64,000 bases of DNA from JAFNAG01 sp963824985. GTDB taxonomy: Bacteria; Acidobacteriota; UBA6911. The first letter of the stretch is position 1. Each line of letters starts with the position of its first letter. The stretch covers positions 10,711 through 74,710 of the forward strand of contig CAWGRQ010000012.1 of the NCBI GenBank assembly GCA_963824985.1, given 5' to 3'. Positions 28,107-37,819 of this stretch are shown one piece after another. A model generated the notes under the pieces. The model worked only from the letters and a program-made list of their open reading frames with translations, was not told the origin of the DNA and searched no databases. A program made the position numbers and the translations under genes.

Positions 28107-29078
28107 TTATGGATGGTCAGGCCCCTTCTTTATCGGGGGCTGTGCCGCCCCCGGTGTGGACGGCGGGCGTGGCGCGGTGCCGTTGCCGTATTTTTCAATC
28201 CTGCGGGTCTTCATGTTGTAGACATCACCCGCTGAGAGGACGTAGTAGGATTTTTCCCAGGGCTGATACAGCCGTGTGTTGTCGTGGAGGGCTACCTTCC
28301 ACGGCCCCATCACTTCAAACTTGTCTCCCGTGACTACGATGGCCGTACCCTCGGATAAGCCGATCCCCAGCAGCTCGGGATATTTCTTGATGACCGGAAT
28401 GAGATCGTCCCACCTCATCCGGGTATTGATGTGCTGATCGATGGCGGATTTGCGCAGGAAGCTGAATCCGGCCTGGTGTTGGGGCTCCTCGGTCATCATG
28501 ACATTCGGCCCGCTGGTGTCCCCGCGTACCAGGTAGGCTCCCTGAATGGTGGCGCCGGCCGAACTGCCGGCAATCACGCCGCCGCGCTCCAGAACTTTAT
28601 GAAATTCCTTATAGGTCAGCGTGTTCATGTACGAGTCAACGATGTTCCACTGGCGGCCGCCGTCGAACCAGACCGCGTTGGCCTCGCGTAGGGGTCGCAC
28701 GAACTCTTCGGTGTCCGCGACTTTCGGATCGTGCGTGTGGAGCATCCTGACATTTGTGAGGCCCCGCTTTTTCCAGGCAGCGGTTACGGTCTCCTCGTTG
28801 TAGACCCGGATCTCTCCGTTTGAAGTCTTGTTCCCGCCTGCGGTCGGAACGATGACAAACTTGGCACCGGGTCCTCCGGCCAGCTGGATGAACTTTTCAA
28901 CGATCCCCGTCCCATTGGTCGAGCCGCCCCCGATGATAATAAGCGTCCCCTTGGGTGGGCCGTATTCCGGCGCCGCCTGGACCGCCTCACTCCCGGCCGG
29001 CTGTTGCCCATGGGCCCCGTGGATGAGCGCGAGCAATAATAAGGAAACGGAGAGCAGACCGGCGAAATGCTTTTTCAT
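28107..29078 (-). CDS. Exported cyanophycinase, peptidase family S51
   Basis: A 323-residue serine peptidase-like protein with a signal peptide (MKKHFAGLLSVSLLLLALIHGAHG). Family marks are GTLIIIGGGSTNG, FVIVPTAGG, the FDGGRQWN block (FTGGDQ in classical members) and the nucleophile elbow GGVIAGSSAGATIQG with S173. RGLGIGLSEGT-type strand GIGLSEGTAIVV follows. Cyanophycinase splits multi-L-arginyl-poly-L-aspartate into beta-Asp-Arg dipeptides. An exported form would use external polymer, and no cyanophycin synthetase is seen here. A general isoaspartyl/dipeptidase role is the alternative. Start 29078 has AGGAGGAATC directly before it; a longer frame upstream lacks such a site. Confidence 0.9.
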   Translation of the reverse strand: MKKHFAGLLSVSLLLLALIHGAHGQQPAGSEAVQAAPEYGPPKGTLIIIGGGSTNGTGIVEKFIQLAGGPGAKFVIVPTAGGNKTSNGEIRVYNEETVTAAWKKRGLTNVRMLHTHDPKVADTEEFVRPLREANAVWFDGGRQWNIVDSYMNTLTYKEFHKVLERGGVIAGSSAGATIQGAYLVRGDTSGPNVMMTEEPQHQAGFSFLRKSAIDQHINTRMRWDDLIPVIKKYPELLGIGLSEGTAIVVTGDKFEVMGPWKVALHDNTRLYQPWEKSYYVLSAGDVYNMKTRRIEKYGNGTAPRPPSTPGAAQPPIKKGPDHP

Positions 29079-29129
29079 GATTCCTCCTGACCGACGAGCG
29101 TGTGAATTGGGGCATGATGCCAAGTGACC

Positions 29130-30848
29130 TTATTGTTTCTCGTAGACTACCTTTCCTCCGAGGATCGTCATGACGACCTCCGTTGTGAGGATGTTCGGCG
29201 CCGGAACCGTCATGATGTCTTTGGAGAGGATGACGATGTCGGCTAGTTTCCCCGGCGTGAGCGATCCTTTGATGTTTTCTTCGAACACGGAGTAGGCGGC
29301 GTCGATGGTAAACATCCGCAGGGCCTCTTCCCGGCTCAGGATCTGCTCCGGGTGCCATCCTCCGTCGGGCCATCCCTGCCGGTCCTGTCTGGTTGCGGCG
29401 GCGTAGATCCCCAGCAGGGGTTGCACCGACTCGACCGGGGCATCCGACCCGCCCGGGATTCGAACTCCGGTGTCGAGCAGCGATCGCCAGGCATATGCAT
29501 ACCGGGTGCGCGGCTCCCCGATCCGCTCGGCAATCCAGTGCATGTCGGTCGTGCAGTGAGTCGGTTGCATCGAAGGAATAATGCCGAGGCTCCGGAATCT
29601 CGGAAGATCGGCGGCGTCCAAGACCTGGGCGTGTTCGATCCGCAGGCGGGCGTCGGAGCTGCCCGCCTCCCTGAGCGCCCGCTCCATCGCATCCAGGGCC
29701 ATCCGGTTGGCGCGATCGCCGATGGCATGAACGGCAGTCTGAAACCCGGCTTTCAACCCGCGGAGGGTGGTCTCATAGATTTCCGCTTCCGTGAGGCGAG
29801 TAACGCCGCGATTGCCCGGATCGTCGGCATAGGGCTCAAAAAACGCCGCACCCCGGGAGCCGAGCGCTCCGTCGATGCTCATCTTGATTCCGCGGATCGT
29901 CAGGCGCTGGTCGTGAAGCCCAATCTGGGGTCCCTGGTTGAGATAGGGATCGAGCGATTCATAGGTGTGTGGAAGCTTCTGTTCGTCGACCGGCCAGCGC
30001 AGGAACTCGCAGATTCTCAGGTCGAATTCTCCTGCGGCCATCATCTCTTCGTAGAGCTCGATGTCCGAGCGCGTGCCTCCCGCTTCATGGACCCCGGTCA
30101 ATCCCGCCGCCAGGCATTCCTGGATCGACAGCCGCACTGCCTGCTTTCTCTGCTCTTTTGTCGGCGCGGGGATGTGCCGGGATACCAGGCGGAACGCGTT
30201 ATCGACCAGGGTTCCCGAGGGCTCGCCCCGGGCGTTGCGGATGATCTTCCCGCCGTCGGGTTCCGGAGTGTTTTTGCCGACGCGGGCAATCTCGAGTGCC
30301 TTACTGTTGACCCAGGCGGCATGACCGTCCACTCTGGCGAGGTAAACCGGGTTGTTCGGAGCCACCCTGTCGAGAATTTCCCTGGTTGGGAAAACCTTGG
30401 CCTGCCAGTTGTTCTGGTCCCACCCTCTCCCCTGCACCCACTCGCCGGGTTTGAGCTGAGCCACCTGGGCTGCGACCTTTCGGGCGATCTCTTCCGGGCC
30501 CGTGGCGCCGGAGGCATCGATCTGCAGGCGACGGGCTCCGATGCTGGCAAAGTGAGTGTGGGAGTCGATCATTCCGGGCACGACTGTCCGCCCGCCGAGT
30601 TCGATGACCCGCTGCGCGGCAGAGAACCTGCGGCGCACGTCCGCGTCGCTTCCCACCGCGACGATGCGCCCGTCCCGCACTGCAATCGCCTGGGCACGCG
30701 GCGTCGACGAGTCCACGGTATGGACATTGCCGCCCAGGAGAAGCAGGTCTGCGCTCTCCGGCGGCCCGGAATGGCAGCCGCCCGACGTCATCCCGGCCAG
30801 AAGCAATGAGGTTAAGGCAATGATGCGCACCAACGGACTTTTGTGCAT
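29130..30848 (-). CDS. Exported amidohydrolase, YtcJ-like (Amidohydro_3)
   Basis: A 572-residue metal-dependent hydrolase. The leader MHKSPLVRIIALTSLLLAGMTSGGC could be a Sec signal or a weak lipobox. The enzyme begins ADLLLLGGNVHTVDSSTPRA and has the H-x-H metal site in GMIDSHTHFASIG, HAIGDRANRMALDAM around the third histidine, RIEHAQVLDAADLPRF and PGGSDAPVESVQPLLGIYAA with the catalytic aspartate. YtcJ-type enzymes hydrolyse amide or imide bonds in varied substrates; the substrate here is unknown. Start 30848 has GGGGAG eight bases before it. It is followed at 51 bp by the cyanophycinase gene and preceded by the YncE/phosphatase gene on the same strand. Confidence 0.9.
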   Translation of the reverse strand: MHKSPLVRIIALTSLLLAGMTSGGCHSGPPESADLLLLGGNVHTVDSSTPRAQAIAVRDGRIVAVGSDADVRRRFSAAQRVIELGGRTVVPGMIDSHTHFASIGARRLQIDASGATGPEEIARKVAAQVAQLKPGEWVQGRGWDQNNWQAKVFPTREILDRVAPNNPVYLARVDGHAAWVNSKALEIARVGKNTPEPDGGKIIRNARGEPSGTLVDNAFRLVSRHIPAPTKEQRKQAVRLSIQECLAAGLTGVHEAGGTRSDIELYEEMMAAGEFDLRICEFLRWPVDEQKLPHTYESLDPYLNQGPQIGLHDQRLTIRGIKMSIDGALGSRGAAFFEPYADDPGNRGVTRLTEAEIYETTLRGLKAGFQTAVHAIGDRANRMALDAMERALREAGSSDARLRIEHAQVLDAADLPRFRSLGIIPSMQPTHCTTDMHWIAERIGEPRTRYAYAWRSLLDTGVRIPGGSDAPVESVQPLLGIYAAATRQDRQGWPDGGWHPEQILSREEALRMFTIDAAYSVFEENIKGSLTPGKLADIVILSKDIMTVPAPNILTTEVVMTILGGKVVYEKQ

Positions 30849-30913
30849 GGCGAATCTCCCCAGGTATGTCACGGAAACATCAACCGATCCCGACCTCAGT
30901 AACGACGAATTGA

Positions 30914-33727
30914 CTACTTGTTCTGGCAGCAGTTCAGCCGCCCCTGAAACCGCACCCATTCCTGAAGTATGTAATTAAGGATGTTGGCGTCCGCCTGGTC
31001 TGCTTCCTCCATTTCGAGGGTTCCCGTCAGCTGCGCCAGTTTCCGAAGCACGCTGTTCTGGCGGATCTGGTTGCTTCCTTCCTCGAAAATTCTGCGGTTC
31101 TTCAGATTTGAGGTTTCCGCCTTATATGGGCCGTGCCATCGGGATTTGTCCTGCTCCATCCCGGTAATGAGCAGAGGCGCCGTGGCCGTCATCAGGTTGC
31201 CGGCCGGCAGGCCGAGAATCGCCTCGATGGTGCGCACGGCGCCGGCGGTGGTCAGAAACCGTGAATCGACGTTGGGTCGTTCCGTGTTTCCACCGTTGTA
31301 TTTGGAAATGAACAGGGCGATGCTGCGGTGCGAATCGACGTGGTCGCAGCCCGCCTGCGCGTCATCTTCCAGGACGATGATTGCCGTGTTCCCCCAGTAA
31401 TATTCGTCATTGGAAATCGCTTCCACCAGCATGCCAAGCGCCAGGTCATTATCGGCCACGCTGGCATCCGGCGTCGGTCCTCCCGGGCGGACTCCCCGGG
31501 TATGGTCATTCCCCAACCGCACGATGCTCAAGTGGGGGAATGTGTCCTCGCCCGTCTTCTGCCGCAGCCTGGCGATCCTGTCAAAGTCCCGTTTCCAGAT
31601 CTCGAACCGCAGCACGTCCGGGAACAGCTGCTCAAAATCGGGGAACAGGGGCTGGTATGCCCCCTTAAATGCAAGCTTCGTTGCGACCGTGCCGCCGGTC
31701 ACTTTCCCTGCTTCATCAACAAGCGCATATATGGGAACGGGCCAGGGAAACGGGCTGGTATCCCCGATCATCGGACTTGCCATATAGGATGGGATTCGTC
31801 CCCCCTTTTTCAAGCTCTGCAGCGGCTTCCCGGGATTGGAGCAGTACTCGCCATACATCATGATTTTCTTGCCGGCCGCGAGCGCGCTGTCCCAGATGTA
31901 TCCTCCCTCCGGGGTGTCCACATCGGACTGGTTGTATTCAACCGGCGCGATATCGTTGTTTCTTCCTTCGGAATCATACGTGAAGTTGCTGGTCGAGTAG
32001 TTGATTTGCCACTGCTGCTCGTTCCAACCCGTGTTGATCCCGGTGGTGGTCCAGGTATGGCCGTTGAAGCTGACCTCGGCGCTGTCGTAGAAGTTGTCGT
32101 AGATCCCGAACTCCCTCGCCAGCCTGTGATGATTCGGCGTAAACTCCTCTCCAAAATAGAGGCATGTTTCATCCCCGCGCCCGACCTTGAGATCGCCAAA
32201 TAACTGGTCATAGGTCCGGTTTTCCTTGATGACGTAAATGACGTGCTGGAAAGGATTGAAATCGAGCGATCGTTTTGCGGCATTCAGGGAATCGCTGTCG
32301 AGCTGAGCGTTCCGCTTCACGGCGGATGTGTATGCACCGAGATTGGCCATCGCCGTCTCGAGTGCTATTTCGTGCAGCGAGCCTTTCAACAACGTGGGCC
32401 CATACGGGCCGGGCTGAGCTCCCGGCGGGAAAGGGAGATTGGGTTTGTTCGTCCCCGTCCCCTTTGCCTTGCCGCTGGTCAGGTAAATGGTCTTGCCGTC
32501 GGCACTCACTTCCGTGGTATGCGGATACCAGAGGGTGGGCAGGTAGCCTCTGATCTCGTGCCGGAGACTGTTGCCGTCATCCGCGCTCACCTGTACGACC
32601 GCCACGGCGTTGAGCGTGCCCAGGGTGACGAGCAGGATTTTGCCGTCCGGAGTGAACGTCAGGTGATTCGGCCCGGCTCCGAGTATTTTCATTTGCTGCA
32701 TCTCGGGCAACCGGACATCAAAGTTCGCGATGATCCGGCGATAGTTTGGAGACGCCGGATTGTTGTCGATCACGGACACCAGATCGCTGTTTTCGACCGC
32801 AACATACACCGCGTTTCCGGACGGGCTTGCCACCAGACATCCGGGATGACTGCTGGGAGCTGAGGCGAATTCCTGCTGCCGACCGACCTGAATCAATGCG
32901 GCTTTCCCTGTGGTCAGGTCCACGGCCGCAACCGCGGAACCATTGTGCAGGCTGACGTACAGGGTGAGCCCCCGGGGGCAGAGGGCCGTGGCAAAAGGAT
33001 ATTCCGCGGGAATGGCCGGATGCGAGGGATTCAGATGCAGGTCGAAAACGCGTTTGAGAGCGCGGGTTTTCGTGCTGAGCTCCACCGCAACGTCGCTCAG
33101 CGTCAGGGCGGCGTATATCAGGTCCTCGCCCGGGTTCTGCGGATCCGGCATCACGGAAATGCCGGAAGGGGTGGGCGCCGGATTATTCAATTTGATGCCC
33201 TTGGGAAATGGGATCATGGAGGGAGTAATCGGGATCGCGCCGTCCGGCGCGAGTCCCCGGTCGCTCACTCTGTAAACCCGGATTCCATTCTGGGTGCGAT
33301 CTCCCAGTTTAGGGTCTTTTTTGGTCGAGGCGATCGACACATAAAGCCGGGAACCGCTGGAACTGAATGCGATCCCATAATAGGTTGTCGATATGTTGGC
33401 CGGTCCATCGAAATTCAATCCCGTCCCGGGTTCCTGAGTGTCCGAAAGTTGTCCATTCGCGCGATCGAAGATTGCGATCGACTTGCGGAAACCTGACGAG
33501 GGGTGGCCAAATCCGTTATTTAAAAATGCCACATAGCGCCCGTTCGGGCTCACAGCAGAGTTGATCGGGAAGGCATTGAGGTCCGCAAGGAACTTACCGG
33601 CAGGCGGCTCATACAGGATCTTGCCGGAGGGGAGGAGAACCGGTTGCCAGGACCCGCTCTGGGAAATCAAAGACGAATCCAATACGGAACCGAGACACAG
33701 CAGCATAAGCGTAATCAGTTTTTTCAT
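30914..33727 (-). CDS. Bifunctional YncE-type propeller / alkaline-phosphatase-superfamily protein
   Basis: A 937-residue exported protein (signal MKKLITLMLLCLGSVLDSSL). Residues about 40-470 form a YncE/YVTN-like beta-propeller (GIAFSSSGSRLYVSIA, CLVASPSGNAVYVAVENSDL, HLTFTPDGKILLVTLGTLNA, HTTEVSADGKTIYLTSGKA). Residues about 490-900 are a phosphoesterase domain: HVIYVIKENRTYDQLFGDL with the metal-binding acidic and threonine region, GRGDETC, PNHHRLAREFGIYDNFYDSA, VSFNGHTWTT, NTAIIVLEDDAQAGCDHVDSHRS with metal ligands. The two-domain order is a known architecture. A truncated tandem copy of its 5' end lies immediately upstream. The gene at 29130-30848 follows with 65 bp between. Confidence 0.9.
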   Translation of the reverse strand: MKKLITLMLLCLGSVLDSSLISQSGSWQPVLLPSGKILYEPPAGKFLADLNAFPINSAVSPNGRYVAFLNNGFGHPSSGFRKSIAIFDRANGQLSDTQEPGTGLNFDGPANISTTYYGIAFSSSGSRLYVSIASTKKDPKLGDRTQNGIRVYRVSDRGLAPDGAIPITPSMIPFPKGIKLNNPAPTPSGISVMPDPQNPGEDLIYAALTLSDVAVELSTKTRALKRVFDLHLNPSHPAIPAEYPFATALCPRGLTLYVSLHNGSAVAAVDLTTGKAALIQVGRQQEFASAPSSHPGCLVASPSGNAVYVAVENSDLVSVIDNNPASPNYRRIIANFDVRLPEMQQMKILGAGPNHLTFTPDGKILLVTLGTLNAVAVVQVSADDGNSLRHEIRGYLPTLWYPHTTEVSADGKTIYLTSGKAKGTGTNKPNLPFPPGAQPGPYGPTLLKGSLHEIALETAMANLGAYTSAVKRNAQLDSDSLNAAKRSLDFNPFQHVIYVIKENRTYDQLFGDLKVGRGDETCLYFGEEFTPNHHRLAREFGIYDNFYDSAEVSFNGHTWTTTGINTGWNEQQWQINYSTSNFTYDSEGRNNDIAPVEYNQSDVDTPEGGYIWDSALAAGKKIMMYGEYCSNPGKPLQSLKKGGRIPSYMASPMIGDTSPFPWPVPIYALVDEAGKVTGGTVATKLAFKGAYQPLFPDFEQLFPDVLRFEIWKRDFDRIARLRQKTGEDTFPHLSIVRLGNDHTRGVRPGGPTPDASVADNDLALGMLVEAISNDEYYWGNTAIIVLEDDAQAGCDHVDSHRSIALFISKYNGGNTERPNVDSRFLTTAGAVRTIEAILGLPAGNLMTATAPLLITGMEQDKSRWHGPYKAETSNLKNRRIFEEGSNQIRQNSVLRKLAQLTGTLEMEEADQADANILNYILQEWVRFQGRLNCCQNK

Positions 33728-33745
33728 GGTCCCACCATAATAATG

Positions 33746-34108
33746 TCAATGCAGTAGGCAGGCACCGGATCGTGTTCTCCGGACGGTCCATCGAAATTCA
33801 ATCCCGTCCCGGTTCCTGAGTGTCCGAAGTTGTCCATTCGCGCGATCGAAGATTGCAATCGACTTGCGGAAACCTGACGAGGGGTGGCCAAATCCGTTAT
33901 TTAAAAATGCCACATAGCGCCCGTTCGGGCTCACAGCAGAGTTGATCGGGAAGGCATTGAGGTCCGCAAGGAACTTACCGGCAGGCGGCTCATACAGGAT
34001 CTTGCCGGAGGGGAGGAGAACCGGTTGCCAGGACCCGCTCTGGGAAATCAAAGACGAATCCAATACGGAACCGAGACACAGCAGTATAAGCGTAATCAGT
34101 TTTTTCAT
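33746..34108 (-). pseudogene. Truncated tandem duplicate of the YncE/phosphatase 5' end
   Basis: The 383 bases at 33401-33783 (promoter side plus about 108 codons) are duplicated at 33784-34168, giving a second ATG and N-terminus (MKKLITLILLCLGS through IFDRANGQL) that soon shifts frame and stops. The copies share a CGGT overlap at the junction (33784-33787). The upstream copy differs by loss of one G in GGG and one A in AAA and by a few substitutions. Any native promoter would now lie before the truncated copy unless the duplicated upstream segment (33729-33787) still serves the full gene. Confidence 0.92.
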
Positions 34109-34392
34109 GGTCCCACCATAATAATGTCAATGCAGTAGGCAGGCACCGGATCGTGTTCTCCGGACGGTCTGGCACACTGCCGATTCTATGCCAAATCAGC
34201 TCCAGCCGAAAGATGCGTTCTCTTGTGGGGGTTTTTTTTTGGGTCGGACCACCTCAAATTCCAATAAATGGATTCCAAATCGTTGCGGCGGATGATAAAA
34301 AGCATAATCTGACGTGGTTGCAGTCCAGCCTGATCTTCAAGCGAATAGTAGAATTCCGGGCATTAACCGTCTTGGCCCTTTGGAGGATAGAG

Positions 34393-36027
34393 ATGATTGT
34401 TCCGACCCGCCGGGTATGCGTCATCGTTGCCGTGATCTCCCTGTTGGTACTGGCGGCAGCGCCTGCGCGCGCGCAAGCCGTGAAGAGCGAGCACGAGCAG
34501 AGCAACTTCGAGCAATACACCAATTATGAAAGCATGATGAAATACCTGGAGAAGATCCGTGCCACATCCCATGAGATGGTGCTGGGCGTCTATGGGCAAT
34601 CGCTTCAGGGACGGGATATGGCCTACGCGGTTTTCAGCAATCCTCCGGTCTCGCAGCCCTGGGAGGCGGCAACTTCCGGGAAGCCGATCGTGGTCCTGGC
34701 GGCCAACGTCCACGGCGGGGAGCGAACCCTGCGCGAATCCCTGCTGATCATGGCCCGCGAGGCCGCCACACAGGGGACCGCCCTGCACGGCATGCTGGAC
34801 AAGATCGTGCTCGTGATTGTCCCCTCCATCAATCCCGACGGGTTTGAAGCGCTGCCTCGCCCCACGCGCGGCAATGCGCTTAATATCGACATGAACCGGG
34901 ATTACATCAAGCTCGAACAGCCGGAACTTGCCGCTTACGTGAAGAATGTCCTTCACACCTGGCATCCCCACGTCGTGGTTGACGGGCATAACGGGTGCGC
35001 CTTTCCATACAACGTCTGCTATCAGGGCCCCAGCATGGCGTCAAGTGATCCGCGCCTGACGGAAGTCTGCGACCAGGAAATATTCCCGCTGATCAATAAG
35101 CGCATGGCAGCTTCCAGCTACCGCTCCTGGTATTACTCGGGCGGGGACGAGAAAGTCTGGCGCACCGGCGGCTTCGACGCGCGCATCGGCAGGAATTACA
35201 GCGGCCTGATCAACAGCATCGGGATTCTCTTTGAATCACCCGGCGGGCAGCCGGGGGAAATGGCCACCAGGAGTGGAATTGTCGCCTACCAGTCGGTGGT
35301 GGAATTCGTAGCCGCCAATCCGGCCAGGGTCCGCGATCTCGTGACCCAGGCAAGGTTAGAGACCATCACGGCGGGGAAAAACGCTCAAGGCGAAGTGGTG
35401 GTCCAGATGAAATACGATCCGGAAGACTACAAGGTCTCGTATCTGATCGGCGGGGGAACCGGCCGCGGCTGGGACCGCCCCATTGTTGAGGTCAAAGACG
35501 CACAGATCCTGAAAAAGCCGGTGCCGACCAAGACCCAGCCGCGCCCATATGCCTATCTGCTCGAGGCGCGATCCGTGGCAGCCGTGGAGATGCTCCGAAG
35601 GCACGACCTCTTCATCGAGGTCCTGACTGAAGACACGGAGATGGAGGTCAGTTATTACCGAATCGACCGCGAGGTCAATTACGCGCACGAATACGACCAT
35701 CCGGCGTCGGCCAGCGTGAAGGTGGTCGACTCAGCCTCCAAAAAGGTGACCTTTCCGAAGGGCACCTACGTGATTCAGACCGGCCAGCCTTTGGGTCGCG
35801 TCGTGACCCACATGCTGGAGCCGGAGACGAACGACAACGTGGTCAAGTGGAACACCATGGATTTCATGCTGCCGGTCAGCGCCACGCGGCGGCAGGCTCA
35901 GGCCACGGACGAGGAGGAGAGAAGGCCGCAGGCCAATCCGCAACAGCAGGCGAGAAGGGAACCCCTCGAGTTCCCCATTTACAAGCTGATGAAGCCGCAG
36001 GCGCTGCCCACGCGTGTGCTCCGCTGA
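34393..36027 (+). CDS. Exported zinc carboxypeptidase, peptidase family M14
   Basis: A 544-residue secreted metallopeptidase. The signal peptide is MIVPTRRVCVIVAVISLLVL, cleaved near ARAQA. The M14 site is complete: VHGGERTLRES with H107 and E110, DGHNGCAFP with H199, and catalytic glutamate E281 in LFESPGGQPGE; ALNIDMNRDYIKLEQPE is the usual substrate-side loop. A C-terminal half (about 330-544) lacks recognised motifs and ends Gln/Arg-rich. The enzyme removes C-terminal residues from external peptides. The ATG at 34393 follows GGAGG by six bases; longer upstream frames contain no signal. It diverges from the duplicated YncE region, so its promoter lies within 34169-34392. Confidence 0.92.
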   Translation: MIVPTRRVCVIVAVISLLVLAAAPARAQAVKSEHEQSNFEQYTNYESMMKYLEKIRATSHEMVLGVYGQSLQGRDMAYAVFSNPPVSQPWEAATSGKPIVVLAANVHGGERTLRESLLIMAREAATQGTALHGMLDKIVLVIVPSINPDGFEALPRPTRGNALNIDMNRDYIKLEQPELAAYVKNVLHTWHPHVVVDGHNGCAFPYNVCYQGPSMASSDPRLTEVCDQEIFPLINKRMAASSYRSWYYSGGDEKVWRTGGFDARIGRNYSGLINSIGILFESPGGQPGEMATRSGIVAYQSVVEFVAANPARVRDLVTQARLETITAGKNAQGEVVVQMKYDPEDYKVSYLIGGGTGRGWDRPIVEVKDAQILKKPVPTKTQPRPYAYLLEARSVAAVEMLRRHDLFIEVLTEDTEMEVSYYRIDREVNYAHEYDHPASASVKVVDSASKKVTFPKGTYVIQTGQPLGRVVTHMLEPETNDNVVKWNTMDFMLPVSATRRQAQATDEEERRPQANPQQQARREPLEFPIYKLMKPQALPTRVLR

Positions 36028-36180
36028 CGAGCTGGCCCGGATTTCTCGCAGCCTTCTCCTGCGGCGGCGGATCTGGGTATGTTTACTGCGGTGCGCGAGG
36101 GTCCTTGTACGAATAACCTATACCTGGCGAGATAAGTACGTGACGAAGATCTGGACACGGATCAACACAGATCATGCAAT

Positions 36181-36804
36181 CCGGGCATCAATGACACCGG
36201 CCGGATCCGAATCGGACCGGCCCCCTCGTGGCTGATCTTCCTGGGCCACGCAAAGGACAGCCTTTGGAGCATCGATTTATTCCGATGTGAGTCGGCGACG
36301 ACACGGACGCATTGGGTGTTGGTCGTCATGGACCAATTCACCCGCAGAATCATTGGATTTGGCATTCACGCCGGAACCGTCGATGGTGTGGCGTTGTGCC
36401 GAATGTTCCGTCAGGCGATTGGGAAGCAGTTCGTTCATAAATACCTCAGTTCGGATCACGATCCACTGTTCCAGTTCCACCAGTGGCAGGCCAATCTCCG
36501 GGTGCTCGAAGTGGAAGAAATCAAAACGGTGCCTTACGCGCCCCTGTCGCATCCTTTCGTGGAACGACTGATTGGAACCATTCGGCGCGAATGCTTGGAC
36601 CGCACCTTGTTCTGTACGACGGCAGACTTGGAGTCGAAGTTGCTTGATTTCAAAAATTACTATAATGGCCATCGAGCGCACGCAGGCCTTGAGGGTCGCA
36701 CGCCGGAACTAGGCGTTGGCGGGGTTCGATCGCCGGTGAGTTTCCGTTCTTATGGATGGCAGAAGCATTGTCGAGGGTTATATCAGACACCCATCGCGGC
36801 ATGA
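36181..36804 (+). pseudogene. Integrase-core transposase, N-terminally truncated
   Basis: An open frame reads PSWLIFLGHAKDSLWSIDLF, HWVLVVMDQFTRRIIGFGIH, YLSSDHDPLFQFHQWQANLR and PLSHPFVERLIGTIRRECLD, ending in the typical LYQTPIAA tail. This is the rve catalytic domain with the D...D...E triad present (SIDLF, SSDHD, VERLI). The N-terminal helix-turn-helix half that such integrase-type transposases need is missing, no good start lies at the truncation, and I cannot see clear terminal inverted repeats. It is a dead fragment marking the left edge of the accessory island. Confidence 0.82.
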
Positions 36805-37140
36805 CTCCGCGGCACGGACTTTGGAACTTGACAGCGCGTTAACAATGACAAGATTGATAAGCGGAATCCCCATCGTTCGCGGATGCCCCCCCGTATTGAT
36901 TCACCGAGCTTTCGTGTGGTTCTGAGACTTCAATCCATCGCAGTATTTCAGAATTATGGCGCCCCAAACCTGGGCCCTGGGATGTAGAAAATGCTGCAGT
37001 ATGAGAATTCGCCAGGGACAGGCTCAATCGAGCCTGCGGCTGGTCTACCGGAGTCCCTTGACACATGTTGTCAGATATGACAACATGGTCCATCCTTGTC
37101 GCGAGGATTGGCGAACTGGCGAAACTAACGGGGGATCTGG
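36805..37140. other. Non-coding spacer in the accessory island
   Basis: No supported gene. The last ~80 bases lead into the toxin gene and hold its probable ribosome site GGGGGA at 37129-37134. Confidence 0.4.
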
Positions 37141-37489
37141 ATGACACGAGCAAGGCGGCCCGTCTCCTGGATAAGAGCGGCGCTCAAGGAATTCGAAACG
37201 TTCCCGGAGAGAGCCAAATCCGTTTGTCTTACAGCCCTGACGATTGCCGCCGAGGGAGGAAAGGCCGACATCGCGAAGCCCATTGCGCGGGCTGGGATCG
37301 GGTGTGTTCGAGATTGCGCTGCCATTCAAGGGCGACGCATTCCGTGTTGTTTACGCAGTGCAGCTCGGCGAGGAGATCTGGGTAGTGCATGCATTCCAGA
37401 AGAAATCGACGCTGGGTATCAAAACGCCTGGGCGCGACATCGACCTCATTAAGGACCGTTTGAAGCGACTGAAGGAGGTGCTGCCATGA
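37141..37489 (+). pseudogene. RelE/HigB-like toxin, frameshifted
   Basis: The first frame reads RPVSWIRAALKEFETFPERA then LTIAAEGGKADIAKP. The second begins LRGLGSGVFEIALPFKGDAF and runs RVVYAVQLGEEIWVVHAFQK, KSTLGIKTPGRDIDLIKDRL to the stop. Joined, these make a ~115-residue HigB/RelE-type mRNA interferase (phage-derived Gp49-like subgroup) with the usual WVVHAFQKKST core. The break is near 37279, where CCC would need to be CC. The stop overlaps the antitoxin ATG as ATGA. Either the toxin is dead or one base is misread. Confidence 0.8.
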
Positions 37490-37806
37490 AAGACCCACTG
37501 GAGGTGGTGCGAGGCAGCGGCAACGTATTCCGCGATCTCGGGCATGAAAACGCTGACGCTGAACAGTTCAAGGCCATCCTTGCCGCCGAAATAATCAAGT
37601 CGCTCGATCGGGAGCGACTGACCGTACGAGCCGCACATAACCGAACCGGCATCGCAGCGGCCGACTTCTCGCGCATCCGCAATGCAGACCTCGCCCGATT
37701 CACCGTGGATCGGCTCATGTCGATCCTCAACCGCCTGGGATCCCACATCGAAGTGAAGGTCAGGGTGCGCCGCATGGAAGCCGTCGGCCGGAGAGTGCCG
37801 GCATAA
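37486..37806 (+). CDS. XRE-family antitoxin, HigA-like
   Basis: A 106-residue DNA-binding protein. The helix-turn-helix region is TVRAAHNRTGIAAADFSRIR followed by NADLARFTVDRLMSILNRLG, typical of the short antitoxins that pair with Gp49/HigB-type toxins. Its ATG overlaps the toxin stop by four bases, so toxin-first gene order and translational coupling are as expected for HigBA. The antitoxin frame is intact even though the toxin frame is broken. Confidence 0.82.
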   Translation: MKDPLEVVRGSGNVFRDLGHENADAEQFKAILAAEIIKSLDRERLTVRAAHNRTGIAAADFSRIRNADLARFTVDRLMSILNRLGSHIEVKVRVRRMEAVGRRVPA

Positions 37807-37819
37807 AGAAAACTGTGCG

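Noticed and set aside
29352..30809. 485-codon plus-strand frame
   Set aside because: It lies entirely opposite the amidohydrolase gene, has no family motif and is rich in Arg, Gly and Pro, as expected for an antisense shadow in GC-rich DNA.
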